Assembly (NCBI GenBank): GCA_016200365.1
Contig: JACQEW010000273.1
Span: forward strand, 1 to 5,229
Reading direction: 5' to 3'
Source: Nitrospinota bacterium
GTDB lineage: Bacteria; Nitrospinota; Nitrospinia; UBA9942
Length of the DNA: 5,229 bases
Within the stretch, counting starts at the first letter, position 1, and every line of letters begins with the position of its first letter. The notes beneath the pieces are model-generated. The model was not told where the DNA came from. It saw only the letters and a list, made by a program, of their open reading frames with translations, and ran no database searches. Below are positions 1-4,687 of this stretch, one piece after another. The position numbers were made by a program, and so were the translations under genes.

Positions 1-165
1 AAAATCCGGATTAGAACATAGAGTGTAAGTAAAGGGGATAAGGAGATAGTGGAGATAGGGAGATAGGTTTCCGATAATCTGTAATTCTTTTCTATCTCTA
101 TCTCCATATCCCCGCTATCCCCCTATCCCCTTTTTTCTTTTTCTTTTCCGATAGTATGTCCGATT
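1..165. other. Intergenic region downstream of glgB, dominated by an inverted repeat
   Basis: No gene is visible here. The stretch lies beyond the glgB stop codon (TAA, read on the minus strand at 166-168). Most of it is one long imperfect inverted repeat of purine-rich GATAG-type units, listed separately. A pyrimidine tract (131-147, mostly T with isolated C) follows the right arm on the plus strand. A minor 6-bp inverted pair, CCGATA at 148-153 and TATCGG at 172-177, straddles the end of glgB and is too weak to interpret. Confidence 0.7.
31..133. repeat. Long imperfect inverted repeat of GGAGATAG-like units; possible bidirectional terminator
   Basis: The left arm (31-67) and the reverse complement of the right arm (97-133) match at 31 of 37 positions by hand alignment, separated by a 29-base loop. 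Each arm is itself a degenerate tandem of an 8-9 bp unit resembling GGRGATAG. On the plus strand the right arm runs into a long T-rich tract, so a transcript entering from the left would meet a terminator-like stem plus U tract. For glgB, on the minus strand, the stem is followed only by TTTACTT, a poor U tract, so termination in that direction is plausible but weak. The internal repetition suggests an interspersed repeat that may secondarily serve as a terminator. Confidence 0.6.
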
Positions 166-2409
166 TTATCTTATCGGCTTAAAGACGACGACGCTTAATG
201 GCGGGATGGTAAGATTCAAGGAGCATGGTTTTCCATGCCATGGTATCTGCTCCGACCATTTTCCTCCTTCATTCCCCATATTGCTGCCGTAGTAAATAGC
301 AGAATCGCTGTTTAATACTTCTTTATAATAGCAGTGCGATGGGACACCAATCCTGTAGTTAAATCTGTGGACAGGGGTGAAATTGAAAACAAATATGAGA
401 TAATTATCAGGGTCTTTGCCCTTCCTTATAAACGATACAACACTCCCCTCCCAATCCGAGAAGTCAATCCACTCAAAGCCTGTATAATTAAAATCGTTCT
501 CCCATAATGCCGGCTCCGATTTATACAGATGATTTAAGTCTTTTACAAATCTCTGCAATTTGCCGTGCGGCTCGTATTGCAGGAGATGCCAGTCAAGGCT
601 GCTATTGTGATTCCACTCGTTCCACTGCCCCATATCTCCACCCATAAAGAGAAGCTTCTTGCCTGGCTGGGCATACATATAACCGAGGAGGAGTCTTATA
701 TTTGCAAATTTCTGCCCGAAGTCGCCAGGCATTTTGCTCAGCAATGCTGCCTTGCCGTGAACCACCTCATCATGTGAAATAACGAGTATGAAATTCTCAT
801 GAAAGGCATAAAGCATTGCAAAGGTAAGATTATTATGATGATACTTTCTGTAGATAGAGTCTTTACTAAAGAACTGAAGGATGTCGTGCATCCATCCCAT
901 ATTCCATTTGAATGTAAACCCAAGACCGCCGGTATAGGTAGGTCTGGAGACCCCCCCCCATGCCGTAGATTCCTCTGCAATGGTCATGATTCCCGGAAAT
1001 CGAGAATGGATTACCTCGTTCATCTTCTTTATAAAATCTATTGCCTCGAGATTCTCCCTGCCGCCGTAAATATTCGGCACCCATTCGCCGCCTCTTTTAC
1101 TGTAATCGAGGTAAAGCATGGATGCCACTGCATCCACCCTTATGCCGTCAAGATGATACTTCCTGCACCAGAATAATACATTAGAAATCAAAAAATTTCT
1201 TACCTCATTTCGTCCGTAATTAAAGATGAGTGTTCCCCAATCGGGATGCTCGCCTTTTCGGGGGTCTTCATGTTCATAAAGCGATGTCCCGTCAAATCGC
1301 ATGAGACTGTGTCCATCCCGTGGAAAATGTGCAGGCACCCAGTCAACGATAACGCCGATATTCTGCTTATGACAGTAATCTACAAAATACATGAAGTCTT
1401 CCGGAGTTCCAAAGCGGCTTGTAGGCGCGAAATATCCTGTTACCTGATACCCCCATGATGCGTCAAAGGGATGCTCCATAACCGGCATAAGCTCGATATC
1501 CGTATATCCCATATCTTTTACATAGTCAATCAGGAGATGGGCAATCTCTCTGTATGTCAGAAATCTGTTATTTTCTTCAACCTTCCTTGCCCATGAGCCT
1601 AAATGCACCTCGTAAATCGTTAGGGGCTTATCGAGCGGGGTGGTTCTATCCCGTTTTTCCATCCATTCTCCATCATTCCATATATATTTATCTATATCCC
1701 ATACTATAGATGCACTCTTGGGTCTTACCTCCGAATAGAAGGCATAGGGGTCAGCCTTTACAAGGAGGTGACCACCCTTAGTCTTTATTTCAAATTTATA
1801 GATTTCTCCTTCTTTTAAACCGGGGACAAATATCTCCCATACGCCTGAGTTCCCCAATATTCTCATTTGATGTCTTTTCCCATCCCAGCGGTTGAAGTCT
1901 CCGATAACGCTCACCCTCTTTGCATTAGGCGCCCAGACTGCGAAATGAACGCCCCCGATGCCGTTTAAATCCATTACATGCGCGCCGAGCTTCTCATAAA
2001 TCTCAAGATGATTCCCTTCATTAAACAGATGACGGTCAAACTCGCTGATAACCGGAAGAAATGAATAGGGGTCATGAATCTTGTAGTGCGAGGCTTTAGC
2101 CTCGCTGTCATATATCGTTACCGAGAAATAATAAGGGAAGATCTCCCTGTCCTCGATAAAAATCTCAAAAAATCCATCGGGATGAATACGGGAGAGGGGA
2201 TAAACATTTTGCTCATTAGATTCGCTTCGCTCACTACATGCCCGAGAATCAACTGCCGATACCTCTGCAGCATCAGGCAGGAATGCCCTGATACTCACAC
2301 CTCTTTCTCCGTCAACCTGAACCGGATGTATGCCCAGCACTGAGAAAGGGTCATGATGGTCTGAGTTTACTATCTTTTCTATTTCACTTTGATTAACTGT
2401 CGGTGTCAT
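166..2409 (-). CDS. glgB: 1,4-alpha-glucan (glycogen) branching enzyme GlgB
   Basis: Cytosolic GH13 enzyme that cuts an alpha-1,4 glucan chain and rejoins it as an alpha-1,6 branch in glycogen synthesis. At 747 residues it is full length for long-form bacterial GlgB. It has an N-terminal beta module (about 20-115, starting DPFSVLG), a CBM48 module (about 140-240, with FAVWAPNAKRVSVIGDFN), the catalytic barrel (about 265-630) and a C-terminal beta domain. Motifs visible are VDWVPAHF (D356), DGIRVDAV (nucleophile D426), TIAEES (acid/base E479) and SHDEVVHG (D547). Spacing of these three catalytic residues equals that of E. coli GlgB D405/E458/D526. ATG at 2409 is preceded by GAGGAA (2413-2418) and overlaps the upstream stop by 4 bp, implying coupling. 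Oddities are a RACSERSESNE insert at 56-66, a hairpin-encoded SEAKAS at 102-107, and a G9 tract after the acid/base motif, where W484-G485 replaces the usual W-P. Identification is very secure. Confidence 0.97.
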   Translation of the reverse strand: MTPTVNQSEIEKIVNSDHHDPFSVLGIHPVQVDGERGVSIRAFLPDAAEVSAVDSRACSERSESNEQNVYPLSRIHPDGFFEIFIEDREIFPYYFSVTIYDSEAKASHYKIHDPYSFLPVISEFDRHLFNEGNHLEIYEKLGAHVMDLNGIGGVHFAVWAPNAKRVSVIGDFNRWDGKRHQMRILGNSGVWEIFVPGLKEGEIYKFEIKTKGGHLLVKADPYAFYSEVRPKSASIVWDIDKYIWNDGEWMEKRDRTTPLDKPLTIYEVHLGSWARKVEENNRFLTYREIAHLLIDYVKDMGYTDIELMPVMEHPFDASWGYQVTGYFAPTSRFGTPEDFMYFVDYCHKQNIGVIVDWVPAHFPRDGHSLMRFDGTSLYEHEDPRKGEHPDWGTLIFNYGRNEVRNFLISNVLFWCRKYHLDGIRVDAVASMLYLDYSKRGGEWVPNIYGGRENLEAIDFIKKMNEVIHSRFPGIMTIAEESTAWGGVSRPTYTGGLGFTFKWNMGWMHDILQFFSKDSIYRKYHHNNLTFAMLYAFHENFILVISHDEVVHGKAALLSKMPGDFGQKFANIRLLLGYMYAQPGKKLLFMGGDMGQWNEWNHNSSLDWHLLQYEPHGKLQRFVKDLNHLYKSEPALWENDFNYTGFEWIDFSDWEGSVVSFIRKGKDPDNYLIFVFNFTPVHRFNYRIGVPSHCYYKEVLNSDSAIYYGSNMGNEGGKWSEQIPWHGKPCSLNLTIPPLSVVVFKPIR
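951..959 (-). repeat. G9 homopolymer in the glgB coding strand
   Basis: Nine consecutive C on the plus strand read as G9 in glgB, encoding W484-G485-G486-V487 (TGG GGG GGG GTC), five residues after the predicted acid/base E479. The frame is intact at nine. A one-base slip would shift the frame within the catalytic domain and remove D547 and the C-terminal domain. Confidence 0.95.
2088..2105. repeat. TTTA-loop hairpin inside glgB (7-bp arms)
   Basis: A perfect inverted repeat, GCGAGGC-TTTA-GCCTCGC, lies within the coding sequence. On the glgB strand it encodes most of SEAKAS (residues 102-107) just before the conserved HDPYSF motif. The segment is a loop where GlgB relatives normally have a short, variable turn. 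The architecture (7-bp arms, four-base A/T loop) matches hairpins at 4340-4358, 4367-4385 and 4666-4683, suggesting a dispersed family rather than a chance palindrome. Confidence 0.65.
2212..2247 (-). repeat. RACSERSESN-type repeat peptide inserted in glgB
   Basis: Codons 55-66 of glgB read SRACSERSESNE, in the N-terminal beta module between a normal AEVSAVD strand and the conserved YPLSRIHPDGFFE. Homologues I recall have only a few residues here (for example an acidic turn followed by YPMERIHPDG), so about 10-12 residues look inserted without shifting the frame. The peptide RACSERSESN resembles a repeat-derived string I recall from unrelated proteins in repeat-rich genomes; this is recollection, not a search. 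The DNA carries a purine/pyrimidine-biased TTCGCTTCGCTC stretch (2221-2232) typical of such elements. Confidence 0.55.
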
Positions 2410-2418
2410 ATTTTCCTC
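2406..2418 (-). promoter_or_regulatory. ATGA stop/start overlap with GAGGAA ribosome binding site for glgB
   Basis: On the minus strand GAGGAA (2418-2413) lies three bases before the glgB ATG (2409-2407), within the last codons of the glycosyltransferase gene. The glycosyltransferase TGA (2408-2406) shares bases with that ATG. This layout is typical of translational coupling in one transcript and fixes the glgB start. Confidence 0.85.
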
Positions 2419-4259
2419 ATCAATACGATATATCTTACCACACCTTTTCTTGTATGGGGATTCAAAAAGGAATAATTAATTCTCGATAAAGGAAAATATG
2501 GGAACTCTCCCATAACCTCCAACCTCTGTTTATAACTTTCCGACAGCCCTTTGTATCCTTCCGATTCGGTGATGACAAATCTCTCGCCGGCAGAATTTAT
2601 AAACTGCAAAAGAGAATCTTCTGAACCGACCTCCCTCAATTTTTTGCCTGTGTAAAAAACAAGGGATTGGAAAAAGCGGGTCTTATAAAAACCTATTTCA
2701 TAATCCCCCTTGCTTGCACTTTTTATAGCCTCAAATATGGGTTTTGCAGGCTTATATATATCGAGGATTGGCTGGAATTTTAACGATACGAGAAGCTGTA
2801 TCATCATAATAAGCAGAATCATCCCCACCTTTGTTATAAAAAATTCCTTTTTCAAGGCGGAAATTAAAATGAAACATGTAGAAATAACGACACCTGAAAT
2901 AAGGAGATATGCAAAGGTATCCAGAGATTCTCCGAAGAATAAAAATGAAGATACAAGAGCTATAATCAGAAGGGGAATAGAGAATAGAGAGAACAGGTAT
3001 TCGACTATCCCCTTCCCTTTACGGGAATCAATATAAATACCTGCACCGAGAGATGCTGCCGGTATTACTACCGATAGATAGTTTGGAAGACTAAATTTGG
3101 ATAAGGAGAAAAAAACAAAGGGGATATAAAACCATAACAATAGAATAGTCGGGAGTCGAGAGGCAGAAGACAGAAGACAGACTTTTATTTTCTGTCCTCT
3201 GTCCTCTGTCCTCTGTCCTCTGTCTTCTGACCTCTGTCTTCTATTCTTTATCCATAGATATTGCTGATAAAACCAGAACAGCCACCATGGGAAGAAATAC
3301 CACAGAAAAGTATGTGCCAGAAACAGATGACCGCCAGGATTAGGCTCGTAGATTCCTTTTACAAGAAACTTTCTGAAATTTTCATGTATGATATTCTTTT
3401 CAAGGAATGTTAAACCATATCTCCATGTCATATAAATGTACCATGGTGTAATCAATAATATGAGCAGCAGTAAGCCGTGAAAGGGTTTTATTCGTCGAAA
3501 AGAGCCCCATTCCTTATTAAGAAGGATAAAAGCAAATATTATTAAAGATGGAAATATTAATCCAATCGGACCCTTTGTTAATGCAGCAGCAGCCATACCG
3601 AAATACATATAGAAAATGAACATAGATTGCTTCGTCGCTTTGCTCCTCGCAATGACACCATTGTTTTGTTTGTCATTGCGAGCCCCTTCGCTTGTGTCAT
3701 TGCGAGTGAAGCGAAGCAATCTTGTTTCATCGCTCAGGGCAGGCTCCGGCGAAGCAATCTCATAAATAAAAAATCCATATATCGAGAGGGTGATAAAAAA
3801 TATAAGGGTCAAATCCATTCTTGCATCCCGTATCATGCTGTAAAAACCCGGACTGGCGCATAGGACGAGGCATGCCCATAATCCGGCATTGGAAGACCTT
3901 ATATGTTTTCCAAAAAGATACACGAGAGACAGTATCCCAAATGCTGCAATAAATGAAGGAAATCTTACCGCCCATTCATTTATTCCAAAAAGGGAGTATG
4001 ATATTTGAAGCAGCCAATATTGAAGGGGCGGCTTCGAGAACTCCGTCTCGTAATTAAAATAGGTGCTGAAGTAGTCTCCCGATGTGTAAGACTCCCTTGC
4101 GACCTCCGCATAAACCGCCTCATCAATCTCAAGCAGAGGAGATGAGCCGAGCTTTACGAGGAAGGAGAGAATGAATAAAGCAATCAGAATTTTTAAAATA
4201 ATCGTTAAGGAGAAAGGTTTTTCCTTTAAACCAAACTTAACTTCATAGGAGTTGTGCAT
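2406..4259 (-). CDS. PMT_2/ArnT-like GT-C family membrane glycosyltransferase
   Basis: Polytopic inner-membrane protein of 617 residues, predicted to transfer a sugar from a polyprenyl-phosphate donor to a lipid, glycan or protein outside the cytoplasm; the acceptor cannot be read from sequence. TM1 is about 18-36, followed by the family's acidic loop motif LLEIDEAVYAEVARE (D46, E47), then GDYF, FSKPPLQYWL (71-84, K76), RFPS, RDARMD (144-149), TKGPIGLIFP (228-237) and FSLSKFSLPNYL (384-395). About a dozen membrane segments end near 493, and a soluble tail (about 500-617) resembles the extracytoplasmic domain of ArnT-like enzymes. Two loops carry repeat-derived insertions, at residues 167-212 and about 340-366. 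ATG at 4259 follows an in-frame TGA two codons upstream; no good Shine-Dalgarno sequence is visible. The stop overlaps the glgB start (ATGA). Family assignment is strong; calling it ArnT itself is not justified. Confidence 0.88.
   Translation of the reverse strand: MHNSYEVKFGLKEKPFSLTIILKILIALFILSFLVKLGSSPLLEIDEAVYAEVARESYTSGDYFSTYFNYETEFSKPPLQYWLLQISYSLFGINEWAVRFPSFIAAFGILSLVYLFGKHIRSSNAGLWACLVLCASPGFYSMIRDARMDLTLIFFITLSIYGFFIYEIASPEPALSDETRLLRFTRNDTSEGARNDKQNNGVIARSKATKQSMFIFYMYFGMAAAALTKGPIGLIFPSLIIFAFILLNKEWGSFRRIKPFHGLLLLILLITPWYIYMTWRYGLTFLEKNIIHENFRKFLVKGIYEPNPGGHLFLAHTFLWYFFPWWLFWFYQQYLWIKNRRQRSEDRGQRTEDRGQKIKVCLLSSASRLPTILLLWFYIPFVFFSLSKFSLPNYLSVVIPAASLGAGIYIDSRKGKGIVEYLFSLFSIPLLIIALVSSFLFFGESLDTFAYLLISGVVISTCFILISALKKEFFITKVGMILLIMMIQLLVSLKFQPILDIYKPAKPIFEAIKSASKGDYEIGFYKTRFFQSLVFYTGKKLREVGSEDSLLQFINSAGERFVITESEGYKGLSESYKQRLEVMGEFPYFPLSRINYSFLNPHTRKGVVRYIVLMRKI
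3161..3242. repeat. 7-bp tandem repeat (TCTGTCC) with an inverted partner, inside the glycosyltransferase gene
   Basis: Seven consecutive heptamers occupy 3191-3239: four TCTGTCC, then TCTGTCT, TCTGACC and TCTGTCT. A shorter run of the complementary type (AGAAGACAGAAGACAG, about 3165-3180) lies across an A/T-rich spacer, so the whole can fold as a hairpin. On the gene strand it encodes about residues 340-366, including SEDRGQRTEDRGQ, a hydrophilic loop between two membrane segments (WYFFPWWLFWFYQQYLW and TILLLWFYIPFVFFS). Three units equal seven codons, which explains the heptapeptide periodicity. Each single-unit gain or loss would change the frame. Confidence 0.9.
3624..3761. repeat. 138-bp in-frame mosaic repeat element inside the glycosyltransferase gene
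   Basis: This block encodes residues 167-212 of the glycosyltransferase, ending GVIARSKATKQS, between the TM segment LTLIFFITLSIYGFFIY and the one starting MFIFYMYFG. It contains a left copy GATTGC...AATGAC (3625-3656) and inverted copies starting GTCATTGCGAG at 3672 and 3696, the latter running to GAAGCAATC at 3721. TGTCATTGCGAG occurs exactly at 3671-3682 and 3695-3706 and inverted at 3646-3657. GCGAAGCAATCT is repeated at 3711-3722 and 3749-3760. The segment from 3722 to 3760 looks like an end of a second, related unit. Length is a multiple of three, and both flanks rejoin normal membrane sequence, so it is an insertion tolerated in a loop. Confidence 0.88.
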
Positions 4260-4296
4260 AGATCAAAACAACATCTTCTGTGAGCTCGCTCTCTGT

Positions 4297-4327
4297 ATTT
4301 TAATGTACAGGAATTTCAATGTGTCTA
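4297..4327 (-). promoter_or_regulatory. Possible sigma-70-type promoter for the glycosyltransferase-glgB unit
   Basis: On the minus strand TAGACA (4327-4322) and TAAAAT (4302-4297) each differ by one base from the -35 and -10 consensus, but the 19-base spacer is longer than usual. The site lies about 40 bases upstream of the glycosyltransferase ATG and just inside the clover repeat, so the position is sensible. In AT-rich sequence such a match is easily produced by chance. Confidence 0.22.
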
Positions 4328-4333
4328 TTTTTG

Positions 4334-4391
4334 GGTAGCCGCAGGCTTTATGCCTGCGTCAGATATCGCAACCATAAAGGTTGCGGCTACC
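4334..4391. repeat. Clover-shaped compound palindrome (outer 10-bp stem with two inner hairpins)
   Basis: Outer arms GGTAGCCGCA (4334-4343) and TGCGGCTACC (4382-4391) are perfect complements. Inside are two hairpins, CGCAGGC-TTTAT-GCCTGCG (4340-4358) and CGCAACC-ATAAA-GGTTGCG (4367-4385), separated by an 8-base linker. The outer stem shares bases with the inner hairpins, so a three-way junction (outer stem limited to GGTAGC/GCTACC) competes with a longer outer stem. There is no T run on either side, so it does not look like a simple intrinsic terminator. The structured, self-contained form suggests an interspersed repeat. Confidence 0.8.
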
Positions 4392-4416
4392 AAAACCATA
4401 CAATTGCTGAAGTGCT

Positions 4417-4431
4417 GCTGCCGAAGGCAGC
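4417..4431. repeat. GAA-loop hairpin, 6-bp arms
   Basis: GCTGCC-GAA-GGCAGC is a perfect 6-bp stem with a three-base GAA loop in the intergenic region. A sister structure with the same loop and one stem mismatch lies at 4525-4539. Confidence 0.55.
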
Positions 4432-4524
4432 CTAATTTATCTATTATCTCTCTGACAAATCTTTCAGCGCTCTCAAGAGATTTTGTAACCTCTGTTCTTT
4501 GAATTTTGAGCTTTGAGCCGGGTT

Positions 4525-4539
4525 ACCTACGAAGCAGGT
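4525..4539. repeat. Second GAA-loop hairpin (one mismatch)
   Basis: ACCTAC-GAA-GCAGGT pairs at five of six positions (one A-C mismatch) around a GAA loop. It has the same arm length and loop as the hairpin at 4417-4431 but a different arm sequence, and it interrupts the T-rich GAATTTTG repeats. Confidence 0.4.
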
Positions 4540-4572
4540 CGTGGAATTTTGGATTTTGATATTTGAATTTAG

Positions 4573-4605
4573 ATTCGTGCCATTCGTATATTCGTAAAAT
4601 TCGTG
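4573..4605. repeat. Four-copy ATTCGTR direct repeat array
   Basis: ATTCGTG, ATTCGTA, ATTCGTA and ATTCGTG begin at 4573, 4582, 4590 and 4599, spaced 9, 8 and 9 bases apart. The outer copies end in G and the inner ones in A, giving a symmetric G-A-A-G order. The copies are too short and close for a CRISPR. Low-complexity GAATTTTG-like sequence flanks the left side. It could be a dispersed repeat or a protein-binding array; the sequence cannot distinguish these. Confidence 0.7.
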
Positions 4606-4665
4606 TTTCAGAATTTTATAATTTCCTATGCTTTTAAAAATTTTGCTACTTTTTACGATTTTGCA

Positions 4666-4683
4666 GCACGGATAAATCCGTGC
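4666..4683 (-). terminator. TAAA-loop hairpin just after the kinase stop; possible terminator
   Basis: GCACGGA-TAAA-TCCGTGC forms a perfect 7-bp stem beginning four bases past the kinase TGA (4690-4688). On the minus strand it is followed by TGCAAAATCG with no U tract, so classical intrinsic termination is not well supported. It could instead stabilise the 3' end. It shares arm length and loop type with the hairpin inside glgB and those in the clover repeat, so it may be a repeat copy. Confidence 0.4.
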
Positions 4684-4687
4684 AAAG

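Larger units (their letters stand above)
4260..4687. other. Repeat-rich intergenic region between kinase and glycosyltransferase genes
   Basis: No convincing gene is present across about 430 bp. From right to left it holds a TAAA-loop hairpin after the kinase stop (4666-4683), a four-copy ATTCGTR array (4573-4605), T-rich GAATTTTG repeats (4500-4572), two GAA-loop hairpins (4417-4431 and 4525-4539) and a clover-shaped compound palindrome (4334-4391). The unexplained remainder near 4432-4500 has no clear feature. The leader of the glycosyltransferase-glgB transcript probably begins in the lower part (4260-4330). Confidence 0.7.

Noticed and set aside
799..1176. Plus-strand 125-codon open frame opposite glgB
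   Set aside because: It lies fully antisense to the catalytic region of a well-conserved gene and has no recognisable domain. It is a shadow of glgB codon use.
3191..3242. Tandem TCTGTCC block as evidence that the glycosyltransferase is a pseudogene
   Set aside because: The frame is maintained through the block, and conserved family sequence (FSLSKFSLPNYL) resumes directly after it.
3627..3863. Plus-strand open frame starting LRRFAPRND and containing VIASEAKQS
   Set aside because: It is the antisense reading of the repeat element in the glycosyltransferase gene. The repeat happens to lack stops on both strands; there is no independent gene evidence.
4334..4391. Clover palindrome as a tRNA or intrinsic terminator
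   Set aside because: It is shorter than a tRNA and lacks tRNA consensus boxes and a CCA-type end. Neither strand has a U tract after the stem.
4325..4522. Intergenic minus-strand open frame containing EVTKSLESAERFVREIIDKL, a plausible amphipathic helix
   Set aside because: It has no upstream start codon and no family I recognise, and its beginning and end are made of the local repeats. A decayed gene fragment is possible but not supported.
4573..4605. Short regularly spaced repeats as a CRISPR array
   Set aside because: The repeats are seven bases with 1-2 base gaps, far too short for repeats and spacers, and there are no cas genes nearby.
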